Positions 23,786-41,412 are shown, counted from the first letter of the stretch. The stretch is DNA of 64,000 nucleotides from Strongylocentrotus droebachiensis (GCA_035222895.1 JAVYIG010000066.1:420501-484500); one strand, 5' to 3'. A program made the numbers and translations. Notes: generated by a model from the sequence alone, not told the origin.

Positions 23786-24846
23786 CCAATCTTGAACATG
23801 CCTTGGACACGGTGATGCATGATCATGACAGTGGCAATCTGCACTAGAACTGATCAAACTTTGAAGGACACCGTACATATGATTGATGTATGTTCTGGAT
23901 TCTTTGATGGTTGACCAACCACAAATATCTGGCACATTGCTTTGTTTCAGGTCTTTCTCTCATACTTTGAAAACTGTTATCAGAACTACATTGATTCACA
24001 GATATACATCAATAATTTTGGACATTTAAAATTGTTGTGACGCTCAAATCAAGATGGCCTGCACAGTGCGTATGGATAGTTAGCCTGAATAAGGATGTAC
24101 ATGTACGTTACAAGTTTCCATGAACGCAATATAAACATGATTCCTGTTGAAAACCTGCCGACTGGAGACAAAACATAACAAAAGGGTGTGTCAGGTCGTT
24201 GTGATTTGGCAAATAAGGATTTAAAGGAGTGACATGGTCTGTGTAGAGAGATACTTTCAGTCATTCTTACAATCAAAAACAAATAACTATCAACTAATGA
24301 CCTAGGAATAATTCTGCAGATAATTGATGCACTCTAGGATTAGAAATGAATTGAATCACCGCTTTGGGTATCATCTGTAAACATTGCCTTATTGTTTGTA
24401 TTCTCACCAAAGCAATAAAATGGTTTGCTTCCTTCTTCAGAATAGTATTTTTTATACCATCACAGAGTAATAATAATAATATATATATATATATATATGT
24501 ATCCCAAAGACTATTTTGTATATACATGTATTACAAACAGTATTTTTATAAAATAGAAAACATTCAACTTTTTAGGCCTATATGTATCACACATCACCTG
24601 CTTACTGTAAATATTTATTACTCCTTGTTTCTGTACATTTTTGTTCATAGTACCCCAGGTTTATTTTCTCATAATTTTGGATAACCAATTCCTGGCATAT
24701 TTGTTTGGTTGATGAAGTATTGAAATGGATGTACTAAATGGGGTTTAAACACAACACCATGAGGGTGTTCTTCTGCCAAATTTTTACCATAGTTTATATT
24801 TCATATGCCTTTGCATTTACTTGCTATTTTTTATTATATATATATA

Positions 24847-25026
24847 TACAGTAAACTCTGCATTGCTCAAAGTCGCACCAGTCAAATTTTCCACAAGTTG
24901 AATCAATTTTAAAAAACCAAATTGTGCAAAACATGTGTTGTTTAATATTTACACTTCATCCAATTTTGTATGAGGGGAACTATTTTTGCGATCCCAACAA
25001 ATATGATGTAAGACGAGTTAACTGTA
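24847..25026. mobile_element. MITE with ACAGTAAACTC termini
   Basis: It opens TACAGTAAACTCTGCATTGC and closes GACGAGTTAACTGTA, an imperfect inverted pair with TA at each end. It lies in the 3' region of the EFCAB12-like gene and may be transcribed with it. Confidence 0.55.
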
Positions 25027-25218
25027 TATTTATATGAAAATGCTGCTTAAAAACGGGACTTTCTCTGTACTGTATGGATTTGCACTGCTATTAATACTCA
25101 TGGTCATCCCTTGTTCTTGCCATCCAAAATAGCCCAATAAAATGTCTCATTTCTTACGATATTGGGTTTTATGTCAATTTTGTTGTGTTAATGTGTGCAC
25201 TGTATATAAGTAGATTTG

Positions 25219-25345
25219 TATGCCTCCGTACGTACGTCCCATTCTCGTGATCGTGGTCACGAGGTCAAAGGTCAAAGGGTCATATATGTATATGAGAAAT
25301 TGCTTGTACTTGAAAACTGAACTTGAATTTGAAAAATGTAGTTGA
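25219..25345 (+). repeat. Fragment of the ATGCCTCCG repeat family with AGGTCA repeats
   Basis: It starts TATGCCTCCGTACGTACGTC, then GTCCCATTCTCGTGATCG, as in the element at 45794-46784 in the EBP intron. AGGTCAAAGGTCA at 25262-25274 is a perfect direct repeat with one-base spacing, the consensus for nuclear receptor dimers. Confidence 0.6.
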
Positions 25346-26534
25346 AGTCGAAGTTCCATCTAGTTTAAAATGAATGAATTCAAGTCCCAACTCTTGGAGA
25401 TAAGTTGTTCTCGATAACATGGCTACAGCTAAGGCATGCATGGTTTACAAAACAAATTGACTAATGGATAAAATAAATTGTAACCAGTCTTCAGCTTGTG
25501 GATGTCTCTTTCCAACGTATGCTCATTCCATGGTATGTCCACTATAGTTTTAGGAAGATTTAATGATTTAATGAGGTACGGGGGGGGGGGGGGGGGGGTG
25601 GTAGTAGGCCACAGGCATTAGTACATGTCTATTCTTGGTTAGGTTGGGTAGTTGTCTGAAATGAGTCTGACTGTGGACTTTTTTTTTTCTTTCCCACAAG
25701 CAACACCTAGAAAGAGCAATGTTGCAAAACCATATGTATATTTTGACAAATAACGTTTTTGTTTTTAAATTATAAAATATTTTGGTATTTTTAAGGCCAT
25801 TTCATGAATACATTAGGAAAACAGAAGAAACGTTTCTAATACTCGATTTGCTTCAAACTTAATTAATTCACATTTATTTGCTCTCCCAAATGTTTAAACA
25901 GTACCTTTAAGTGTATAATGGGTACAGTCAATGACATACTATATTACCACATAATACATTCTCCACATGGTAGCATCTACTACATTGATTGCGATACCTT
26001 GTATTAATCTGATCATAAAGTCCCTCCTTTGTATTTTCAATTGGAATTAAATAAACTTTCACCTTAAAGTTTCAAGCATTCAAAAAATATAAAACATACA
26101 GTACATCAGTTACATAGCTTCCTAATAGTACATGTATTAACCCTATATATCATCTATGTCACTTATTTTCAATATTTCTTTGGGGAAAAAGGTGAAATCT
26201 TCAATTTGGAATACTTTTCACAGCTTACCTGCTTTTCTGATCCCAATGTCATTCAATGTAATAAAATACTTGCCCATAAAAAGATGCGTTTGCAACTTTT
26301 GGTATTCACTGTTTATCAGCATTGTATAATTTCATACCATTTCCCCAAATCTTAAAAAAAGAAAAACTAACAATCATTCAATCTTCCTCTTCAGCAACTG
26401 ACTCATTTCCTTCATGCATCTTGCATATTACATGAATATGGTGGGGATAAACAAAATTACTTAGGCAATCACAGAAAGCGATAATTTAACTAAAAAGAAA
26501 TGCTACTTGCAAACAAATTAGGCACTCTCTTCTC

Positions 26535-32759
<6,225 letters not shown>

Positions 32760-32930
32760 AATTGAGTCTAAATTGAGATCCTACGGCGGCAAAACAACAA
32801 AAAATGCTAGATTCTGGAGAGGATTGGGATCAAAATTCCACGTTTGTGTCGTCGAGCGGATCGAGCAAACGCGATTTTGGCCGTAGATGGCGTCGATCCG
32901 GAGCGCCGAGCTCCCCGAAGACTTCTTAGG
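32760..32930 (-). promoter_or_regulatory. 5' flank and probable 5' UTR of NAA10
   Basis: The stretch directly upstream of the NAA10 ATG on the minus strand is richer in GC and CpG than its surroundings, as expected for a housekeeping promoter. No TATA box is evident. The transcription start cannot be placed from sequence. Confidence 0.3.
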
Positions 32931-32939
32931 AATTTGTGG

Positions 32940-33560
32940 CGGATTCAGGGGGAGGCACATGGGCACGTGCCCCATTGGTAAAAAAAAAAGGGGGGAAGGG
33001 GGAAGGGGGGGAAAGAAAAAGGGAAAAAAGAGAAAAAGGAGGGGAAAAAGAAAGAAAAGGGAAGAGAGAAAAAAGAAGAAAAGAGGGAGGAGAGAAAAGG
33101 GGAGAGGAGAAAAGGAGAAAAGGAGGGGGAAATTAAGGAAGAAATGGGAAGAGAAAAGGGAGAAAAGGCGGAAAAAGGAAGAAAAGGGGAAAGACAGAGG
33201 AGAGAAAAGGGGGAAAAGGAGAATCATGAGAGGGGAAAAGAAAGAAAGGGGGATGATATATTATAATTATAAGATTTGTTTTTTTTTACCGGGAAAGGGG
33301 CGGAGAGCAAGCAATTTTGCAGTGTGCATAATATGGGGTCCCTCTTGCCAGGCGTGTAGCCCCCTCCCCCCCCCCCCCCCCCGTCAAGAAAAAAACCACA
33401 AGAAGAACAAACAAATGAGATGGAAAAAAGGGGGGGAAGAAAGAATTTTTTTGAGTTAAAGGAGAAAGGAAAAAAGATGAAAGAGAATAAACAACGATAG
33501 AAGAGAGGTTCGAGAGCATGAGGAATTTCATTTCTTTTAAAAGAATAATGGGATAACAAC
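32940..33560. repeat. Purine-rich low-complexity element with poly-C core
   Basis: From 32980 to 33250 the plus strand is almost only A and G, built from GGGGAAAAGGAGAAAAGG-like words. It begins near a GGCGGATTCAGGGGGAGG motif like the GGATCCAGG ends of other G-rich elements here. A C tract lies at 33361-33382. Apparent Lys/Arg/Glu frames are compositional. Confidence 0.7.
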
Positions 33561-33844
33561 CAGGGACGTCGCTAAAGGGGGTGGGTGTGGGGATGCGACA
33601 TTTTCCATTTTAATAAGCGCTCCTTCGAAATGATAAGTTCCCCATGGCCCATGTAATATTTGAGTATAACTTTTCATTTATAATTAATAATCAATTACAA
33701 TTCGTTCAAGAATATAACTCATGGCTACTGCATTTACATTACAAAATTGTAGGCATTATTACCGTATAATTATGCTGCAGTGGAATGGTGTTTTTATCAC
33801 CCCTCGTCACCCCCCCCCCCCCCTCCCCAAGAGGCGGCCCTACC

Positions 33845-34700
33845 GGAGGAGCAGGATGAGGGGCACAGTACCCCACTTTTTCAAGTACCCCTAAAGTGCC
33901 CCTTTTACTTTGTAAAAGCGCCCCTTCCCCTCTGAAAAGAGCCCCTTTTATTTTGGCACGTGCCCCTTTTCCTTCAACAATTTCCTCTGTAATAAGTGTC
34001 AATTTTACATTCTCATGAGTGCCCTTTTTAAATCTCTAGGAAGTGCCCTTTTTCATCTGATAATTACCATATTTAAATATGAGAGGTGCCCCTATTACTT
34101 TGCAAAGTACCCCTTTTCCTTTGTAAGAAGTGCCCCTTCCCCTTTTAATAACTACCCCATTTTAACTCAGATAAGCGCACCTTTTATTTTCACATATGTG
34201 CCTCTTTTCTAAAAAATACCCCCATTTAAAAAAGAAAGAACTATATCCTTAACCTTCTCATAAATACCCCTTTTTACCTATGAATAGTGCTCCTTTTCAT
34301 TCTGATAAGTGCTCCGTCACCTCCAATAATTGCCCCTATTCAAATCTGAGAGATGCTCGTTTTACTTTGGCACGTGCCCCTTTCCACCTTTATAATAACT
34401 GTTCCTTTTCCTTTCTAATAAATGCACTTTCCCTTCCCCTTCCCATATAAATACCCCTTTCACTTTCTATAAATGCCAGTAATAAAATCAGTAATAAAAC
34501 ATGTGCCTCTTTTTCTTGTAATAAGAGTCAATTCCTCTTCTCATAATAGCCCCCTTTCACTTCCGATAAATGCCAGTAATAAAATCTTATCAGTGTCCCT
34601 TTTCTTTCAACAAATGCCCCTTTTTCTTTGACAAATGCCCATTTCCCATTCTCAATTTGACACGTGCTCCTTTTCTTATCATTAAAAGTTCCCCTAATTC
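33845..34700. repeat. Degenerate tandem repeat, about 28-34 bp unit
   Basis: A motif of the form AGTGCCCCTTTT, then C/T-rich sequence, then a GATAA or TAATAA word recurs roughly 25 times with heavy divergence (CACGTGCCCCTTTTCCTT, AAGTGCCCCTTCCCCTTT, AAGTACCCCTTTTCCTTT). A short inverted piece of the same family is at about 40570-40640. The stretch before it, 33562-33840, opens CAGGGACGTCGCTAAAGGGG, which is close to the end at 40149. Confidence 0.75.
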
Positions 34701-34794
34701 AAAGTGACCAAGAGCAAGTTCCCCCAAAGGTCTTCCATTATAAGAATGTGCTATCCGGGCTGGGTTTTTTCCTCTTTATAATATGTAATTTTTC

Positions 34795-35000
34795 GCACTG
34801 GGCGTTGTGGCGTGCGCCTGTAATATAACAGTGGAAGTTACAAACTAACTCAGCCGAGGACGCAGGTTCGAAACAGAGTCACGTCTTTCGGATGGTCCCC
34901 AGACGTAAATGATCATATCTGATTGACACACGTCTGTAAAAACACAATACACACACAGCGACCTCACAAATCTTGTATACCGGTAGGTGCTTTTATATCT
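34795..35000 (+). mobile_element. SINE with 7SL/Alu-like head, copy 1
   Basis: The head reads GGGCGTTGTGGCGTGCGCCT followed by GTAAT, close to the 5' domain of 7SL RNA. The segment CAGCCGAGGACGCAGGTTCGAAAC follows in two parts, ending in a near-consensus pol III B box at 34865-34874. The tail GATCATATCTGATTGACACA is shared with the second copy at 50135-50300. The head is read as 7SL-like by eye. A tRNA origin is the alternative. Confidence 0.65.
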
Positions 35001-35169
35001 CTCTTTCCCTCTACCCCCCCCCCCCCCTTTTCTCTCATTTTCTCTCTTTCTCATCAAACTTTCATCACGTTAGCTATACTAAATATTTGATGGATACAAT
35101 TCTGACCCACTCACTCTTGTAACTTGGTTTGGTATTAACTCTTTGAAAATGTTGGGGCTTATCTCTCTT

Positions 35170-35706
35170 TTAAGGAGAAAGTCCACCCTGATATTAAGTA
35201 GATTTAGAAGCAGAAAAATGAGAGAAACGGGTCAGTGAAAGTTCCCGCAAAAAACGATTGACATTTGAAAATATGGCAGTTGTGATTTTTTTTGAAGGTG
35301 AAATCAATACAAACACAAATTGGTTACTTTGTGACGTATCTTGCTAGGTTCCCTCTGATTTGCCCTATACTAAATAACTTCAAAAATCTATATTTTCCAA
35401 TCGTACATTCATCCTAAATAAAAGTATTGCAAATACATGTATGTTTTTATACAACACCTGTATGAAACAAATCTATTCCGTCATCAATAAATGAAAGTTT
35501 ATGAAATTTTCTGTAGGAGGCAAATTGGAGAGGAGCTCACAAGATAAGTCATAGTGTTACCAATTTATGTTTCACTCTTGACAATTCATAACTTCCCTAT
35601 TTTTAATCGGATGTTGCTCAAACTTTCACTAATTTGTTTCTCTCATGTTTCAGCTTTTATTATTTTCATTTTATCATTAAAACCAACTTAATATCAGGGT
35701 GAACAC
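35170..35706. mobile_element. MITE with TCACCCTGATATTAAGT termini
   Basis: The left end is TTAAGGAGAAAGTCCACCCT followed by GATATTAAGT. Near 35680-35700 the inverse ACTTAATATCAGGGTGAAC appears. Inner segments pair too, for example ATGAGAGAAAC on the left and GTTTCTCTCAT on the right. TTAA at the left end suggests a piggyBac- or Kolobok-type element. The outermost right end has decayed. Confidence 0.7.
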
Positions 35707-37778
35707 ATGCTTGTACAGATGAAAAGTTTAAAGATCGGGTTAATTCTGCATGTAGTACATAAGAATTGGTTTACACTACATGTATCAGATTTTGGAGACA
35801 ACCAAATGTAAAGTAAAGTAAGTCACATGCAGAGCAAATAGAAATAAACAGAACTGTGTGACGACACACAGTCATGTGGCATGACAGTGTGGTCTTCTCA
35901 GCTGTTGCTCATCATACTTCAGTGACGGCAGGGCAGTGAAGAGGCAATCCTCTCAGGAGACATTTCTGCTACGATTTTCTTCCAAAGTGACATTAAAAGA
36001 ACAAGAAAGAGCGTTAATTACTTTTCATCTGTACAAATACCAGAACTCACCCATCTCATGAAAGAGCTTATGTAACTAAATTATACAAGATTACAAGAAA
36101 ACTCTCTATCTCTAAATCTTGAATTCATCCACTCTCATTTGAGCTCTTGCATCGGATTAACTCCCTGTAGATCATATGAATTAGTGTACATACATATAGA
36201 TCATATTTAAACAAACTACATGTACTAAGTACATTTAAACAAATCTGCTTCATTACCTAATAATACAAGTCACATTTCACAACGTCAAACATGTATTAAT
36301 TAATTGATAAATATCTGAAACTTTAATAACTCATAAAATGTCACAATTATGGATATGGCAATGTACATAAAAACAAAAGTCACAAACACATAAAACATGT
36401 AAAATTGTAAATGCTTACTTTGTGTGGAAGTTTAAAAAAATGGTTATCAATTCTAACATGAGTCACAGCAGTTAACATCACATACAGAAATCAAAGTTTT
36501 ACATAGTTTGGTGATATATTAATAGCTATTTTTTTTAAAACCCACCCTAACCCTTACTTTTCAGTGTTAAAAAGACCTAGGATGAAAATACAAGTACTGA
36601 TGATCTACTAGTTTCTCTATCAATGTAAAAAGGTGGCTATGACCTCATAGTAACTGAAACAAATATGAAAGGACATGCAATTATACCATGATACCATGAG
36701 AAGTGTTGCCAACTTCTGTGATGGTGTCGCCACTCTCTGGAAGCCATCTGTAGGTGACAAAAGAATGTAGAGGGTGAAAATATTCCAATCCAAATACACA
36801 AAGAATGAAGGAAATATTATATAATGGTCCCCTACAGATAGGGTCAGATCTTCTACTTCTACTTCAATCAATCAGGAATAAGCCTTCAAAATAATATGAA
36901 TATTTTGTTGATAATTGTACCCCCCCCCCCTTTCCAAAAACCTTTTTTTTTGTTGATCTAAAGAGAATTTAAGGGCCAATTTTAAGCTTCCACTGAAAAG
37001 TAAAAATCAGAACCTCGTTCAGGATGATAACTTTGAAATTGCACACAATATATGACGGTTATAATATGGAGATCATGGAAGTCACAATCTTAAAAAATAA
37101 AAATCACAAAATATAAAGGACTGGATAAGTTGTTGTTGTTGTTGTTGCTCTCTTGATAGTTGATACACTCTAGTTTATGTACCTTGGTCATTGGTGAGAG
37201 CAATTAGCCATGACCAGTCCATGTGATATAGGAGTTCCCATCTGCTTGGTCGTACTGCTACATGTACATCTCTGGAGTTCCTAGAAAAGAAAGAATACTT
37301 AAATAGATATTATAACATTCAAAACAAGTTAAACAACAACACAAGTTCTGAAACCAAAAAAAAGATTCCTTATCATCTGATCTTTCAGTTTCATGTAATT
37401 GACACAATAAAGTTTCCATTCTCCTCGTCAACTCATCGAAAGGAAAAGAGTCTACAAATGTATATACATCATACATGTATCTTAAACTATATGGCAAATT
37501 AGACTACCTATTCCCTACAGTCTACAGTCAGTATTAAAATATTTACTAAGCATTTTCCTTTTTCAATGAAACTAATTGGTGAGCATGTGAAATAATATTC
37601 AAATGTATACACAAGACACATGCACACCTTTTCTAAGTCATGTCAGTGTGTAGAGTAGAAAATTCAGGTCTCCATGACTGCCACATAAATATGACGGGCA
37701 GAACTTCAGTCTACGTCAGGATGGCATGAGAAATCCAACTGGAATTTTTCCTCCTTGGCAAGTATCACCCTCATCATT
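35707..37778. other. 3' region of the HEXIM-like gene, no further gene
   Basis: The AT-rich sequence may include the 3' UTR of the minus-strand gene that ends at 37779. A C tract at 36919-36930 and a GTT microsatellite at about 37128-37147 are the only simple features. Confidence 0.4.
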
Positions 37779-38702
37779 TCATTCTGCTGTCGGGCTGTTT
37801 GCAGCGACGCCTCTCAACCTCCTGTTCTCCACAGTCAGTACCTCTAGCTCCAGTTCCAACTCCTTGACCCGACTTATTCCATGCATCATCTGCATGTTCT
37901 GGCTTCTCTCCTCCAAATCTTTCAATTGGTCCATAAGTAGTGAACATCTGGTCTCTAACTGCTGCCTTGGAAGAGTTATCAACTGTTCTTTCAGCTCCCA
38001 TTGATGTGCCGAGTAATCTGCTTCAAAGTTTCGCAGGGCAAAATCAATGTCAAACAATTCATCGTTTAAAATGTTGTCATTGGCATGTTCAGTTTCGCAA
38101 TGACTGCTGCAGCCACTGCTTGATTCAGAAGGCGAATGAAGGCTATCATAGTCAGATGTCTCATTGCTCTTGCTACTTGTGCAATGTGGAGAAGAATCTT
38201 GTCCATAGCAAGTCTTAGCCATCATTTCCGAGAAAGTGGTGGCACAATGATTATCCTCCTTGTCACTGCTATGATGATGAAGGAAATTGTGTTCCTTGTT
38301 GACTTCGTTGTAGTAGTTCATATCACTCTTAACTTGCGTCATTACTGTGGCTGTGCACTTCTGTTTCCCATCAATTATCATGGCATCTCTCTCATTCTGG
38401 TTGATCAAAAATTCATTATTGTTGAATGGTGCGCCGATTGCTAGAAAACCGCTTCGGGACCTTCCTGGTCTTGATCGTCGACGATTCTCCTTTATCTTTG
38501 GCTTGCGCTTTCCCCTGTAACGCCTCTTCAATTTAATAACCTTTTTTAACATGATCTTCGTTTGGTCTTCACTCCCAGATAACTCCGATAAGGCAGCTAC
38601 AGTGGACATATCTGATTCTGAACTCTTGTCAACGTATACGAGTGGTGGTATAACTTCATGCACTTCCAATTCCATCCAAGAGCAGGTGTAAGCTTGTGGC
38701 AT
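37779..38702 (-). CDS. HEXIM: HEXIM-like protein, intronless
   Basis: A single uninterrupted 307-residue frame, by far the longest in the neighbourhood. Its layout follows HEXIM. An acidic N-terminus leads into an Arg/Lys-rich block at about 53-84 (RRYRGKRKPKIK and following). The motif GAPFNNNEFLINQ at 90-102 corresponds to the APYNTTQFLM motif of HEXIM1. A Ser/Asp/Glu-rich stretch follows at about 145-220, then a predicted coiled coil at about 222-300 containing LKEQLITLPRQQLE and ENRRLRG. In known HEXIM proteins the basic block binds 7SK RNA, the PYNT region contacts P-TEFb, and the coiled coil dimerises, which together hold CDK9 inactive. Vertebrate HEXIM1/2 are also intronless. The PYNT motif reads PFNN here and the segment before it is short, so the protein is divergent and function is inferred. 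Confidence 0.65.
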   Translation of the reverse strand: MPQAYTCSWMELEVHEVIPPLVYVDKSSESDMSTVAALSELSGSEDQTKIMLKKVIKLKRRYRGKRKPKIKENRRRSRPGRSRSGFLAIGAPFNNNEFLINQNERDAMIIDGKQKCTATVMTQVKSDMNYYNEVNKEHNFLHHHSSDKEDNHCATTFSEMMAKTCYGQDSSPHCTSSKSNETSDYDSLHSPSESSSGCSSHCETEHANDNILNDELFDIDFALRNFEADYSAHQWELKEQLITLPRQQLETRCSLLMDQLKDLEERSQNMQMMHGISRVKELELELEVLTVENRRLRGVAANSPTAE

Positions 38703-39071
38703 GGCCGAGGTTGTTGGATAATATTAATAATATCCAACTACTTAGTTGCAGTAAGCCAGTAGATCTAATAAAAAAGCAATCTAAAACATTCAACTTGTAA
38801 TAAGTTTCAGTAGTTGATCAAGAGCAAACTCCGAAGCTTCCACTCCAACAGGGTATCACGTTGATAATGACTCAAAAAAAGCTACACGTACCAGTATGCA
38901 GCAATGCGGTGTACGCCCAAATCGATTTCGTCGTCTCAACGATTATTGCGAAACAAACACTAACAAACGTAACACAACGAATACCAAACGACAGGCTACA
39001 TGACGTCATCACACGTCACGTTCGAGTAACTTCCTGGTTTGTTGAAAGCGCGCCATACTAATCGGATGGGG
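38703..39071 (-). promoter_or_regulatory. Upstream flank of the HEXIM-like gene
   Basis: The 5' side of the minus-strand gene contains ACATGACGTCATCACACGTCA (about 38998-39018, split by one base), which includes the CRE/ATF consensus TGACGTCA. A role in transcription of this gene is inferred from position only. Confidence 0.3.
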
Positions 39072-39130
39072 TGTGGTGGTGGTTATTTTACCCCCGATTT
39101 TACCCGACTGCTAAGAAAGCATAAATGCAT
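39072..39130 (-). repeat. SINE tail fragment
   Basis: GACTGCTAAGAAAGCATAAATGC here matches the tail of the SINE at 21981-22195 in the same orientation, including GGTGGTTA on its left. The tRNA-like head is absent. Confidence 0.65.
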
Positions 39131-39357
39131 ACTGAATTTATATTCCGAGCGATGTATTTGTACGTTTACTGCAGATCATCATTTTAGTTTGATATATACG
39201 TTCGGTTTCTATTATCTAGAATGTATTTTTTTTAATCTCTACATAGACCTACATAAAATAACATCATCAAAATAGACCTAAATCAAAATTACTGTAAAAA
39301 AAAAAAGCACAAATGCTCATGACAATCTGGGGAATGGGATTGGAAGGGGAGGGGGAT

Positions 39358-39596
39358 GGGGGGGGGGGGGTAGGAACGTGACATTCCCCAAATTGTTGGC
39401 GAATGTTGGAAATTTCCTTAGACTAGCTGTCGAAAATCGACTTTCTTTCTGGTTGGATTTTATTTTTAAATTTGACAAAATGGGGGGGGGGGGTAGGAAC
39501 GTGACTATAAATAAATTGTTGGTAAATGTTGGCATTTTCTTAGACTGTCGAAAAATCGTTTTTCTGGTTGGGTTTTCTTTTTAATTCGACAAAATG
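39358..39596. repeat. Tandem duplication of an about 120-bp unit
   Basis: The unit at about 39358-39479 starts TGGGGGGG and then TAGGAACGTGAC. It continues through AAATTGTTGGCGAATGTTGG to GACAAAATG. It is repeated at about 39480-39596 with moderate divergence. Confidence 0.75.
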
Positions 39597-40203
39597 AACA
39601 ATAGACCAAATGGGTGGGTACAAATTTGGAGATGAGACCATATTACAATCAGATCAAAATGACTGTTAAGCAGACGGATTGGGTGTATATATATGGGAAG
39701 GCAAGTTGGAGCTTGATGTATGAGGAGGAAATTTGAAAGTAGGCGGAGTCGAATCATAGACCATGCCGTGAATAGACCATGCTGTGAGCGCGCTCATTGG
39801 ACAAGCTGGTCGAACGAGCTCGCGTATACGTTAACAACGTATTCATTTATTTGCATGATTGATTGATTAGCTGGCGCTGGCTGAGATTTTCGACTGTACT
39901 GAGTGCTGGATCTGTTACCGGTTGTCTCCTGGGATTTTAGATTAGCCAGTAAGGATTACAATGAAATGTACTTTCCATTTATTATATTGCATGCAATTTA
40001 CATATATACCGTCAAGAGGCGAGGGTATTGTAACTGTTTCTGATCAAATGTATGAGATGAATTGCATGTGTGAATAAAGTGCGATGCTCGTCCCATACCT
40101 TCATTTTTGTGTTGGACTTGGAACATTTATCCTATGCCAAATCAGCTTCAGGGGCGTCGCTAAAAGAGGAGGGGCCGGGGTGCGACACCCCCACCTATCA
40201 GGA

Positions 40204-41206
40204 ATCCCAGACAACTCGCCACAAAGACAACCCGCCCCAAGACAACCCGCCACAATACCCTGGACATCCCGCCACAATACCCTGGACAACCCGCCACAAT
40301 ACCCTGGACAACTCGCCACAGCCTTTTCGGACAACTCGCCACACTTTTTCCCATCATGATTTCTACTTCTAGATCTAAAATGAAATGAAATTGTCATTTT
40401 TCATGATTTTTGTGCTTTTATAAACACAGTTATTACAAAGAATAAAGAATAAAGTTGATAATTTGTAATGGTAGGAATTCATGGAAGGATAGGCCTACTG
40501 GAAGCACTGGCGTACTGATTGGTGAGGGGGCAGTTGACCCGCAAAATTACAAATTATCAGAAGGGAAAAGGACACGTACAAAGGATAAGGGGGCACTTTA
40601 GGGGAACCTGGAAAAGTGGGGGCACAGTGTCCCCCCCCCCCCAACCAAGTAAGCCGCCTCTGACGAAACTAACCATAAAATCTAGAAATAAACCACATTC
40701 CAAGTTTATTTCGCGGGTCAACTGCCCACCGACCCCCCCCCCCCCCTATCAGTACGCCAGTGCTTCCAGTATCCTACCATTAAAATAATTCTGGGACAGG
40801 AAAATGCAGCTGTTATAGACCTCTAGATCAAAAGTATATTATTGTTACAAGGGAAATCAACTTTATTCTTTGTAATGACTGTGTTTATAAAAGCATGAAA
40901 ATCATGAAAAATGACAATTTCATTTCAATATATATTATTGTTACAATTAGGAAAATCAACTTTATTCTTTATTCTTTGTAATGACTGTGTTTATAAAAGC
41001 ACGAAAATCATGGAAAATGACAATTTCATTTCATTTTAGATCTAGAAATCATAACGGGAAATAGTGTGGCGAGTTGTCCGAAAAGGCTGTGGCGAGTTGT
41101 CCAGGGTATTGTGGCGGGTTGTCCAGGGTATTGTGGCGGGATGTCCAGGGTATTGTGGCGGGTTGTCTTGGGGCGGGTTGTCTTTGTGGCGAGTTGTCTG
41201 GACCCC
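40204..41206. mobile_element. 1.0-kb palindromic element with 10-bp flanking duplication
   Basis: CCTATCAGGA is found at 40194-40203 and at 41207-41216. Inside, CCAGACAACTCGCCACA on the left answers TGTGGCGAGTTGTCTGG on the right. Both arms carry the same minisatellite of about 22 bp based on GGACAACCCGCCACAATACC, in opposite orientation. Each arm continues inward for over 250 bp through TCTAGATCTAAAATGAAATG and ATTACAAAGAATAAAG. The arms differ by one extra about 90-bp segment duplicated on the right. Translated frames here are repeat artefacts. Confidence 0.8.
40506..40761. mobile_element. Inner G-rich element nested at the palindrome centre
   Basis: It opens CACTGGCGTACTGATTGG and closes TATCAGTACGCCAGTG. 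Inside it, GGGCAGTTGACCCGC and GCGGGTCAACTGCCC also pair. Its right part matches 59425-59518, including GAAATAAACCAC and ATCAGTACGCCAGTGC. The CACTGGCGTAC termini resemble those of the hAT-like element at 50493. Confidence 0.65.
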
Positions 41207-41412
41207 CCTATCAGGATACTGTCGGTAAAATTGTGCAGCAGTTGGGGAAAATGAAAAAAGGCCAAAGGGGATGGGGAAAAAGAGGGAAAGAAAAAAAGAG
41301 GAAAAGAATGAAAAGGAAGAACCGAAAGAAAGTGAGAAAAAGAAAAAAAAGGAAATGATCGAACCTAAAAATTTTCAACATGGATGTCGATTTTGACCCA
41401 TAGTTTCCTAAA

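Larger units (their letters stand above)
23786..26534. other. Convergent intergenic region and 3' UTRs
   Basis: The EFCAB12-like gene (+) and NAA10 (-) end toward each other across this 2.75 kb. AATAAA hexamers on the plus strand at about 24414 and 25134 are candidate poly(A) signals for the EFCAB12-like gene, and the second is followed by GT-rich sequence. An (AT)n run lies at 24480-24499 and a poly-G tract at 25580-25598. No additional gene was seen. Confidence 0.5.

Noticed and set aside
32887..33459. 190-residue Lys/Arg/Glu-rich frame
   Set aside because: It follows purely from an A/G-only strand, reads open in overlapping frames, has no splice or domain support, and lies in a repeat.
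40070..41358. Frames with repeated PPQYPG or CCGGLSRVLW peptides
   Set aside because: They are translations of the inverted 22-bp minisatellite in both arms of a palindromic element, present in several frames.
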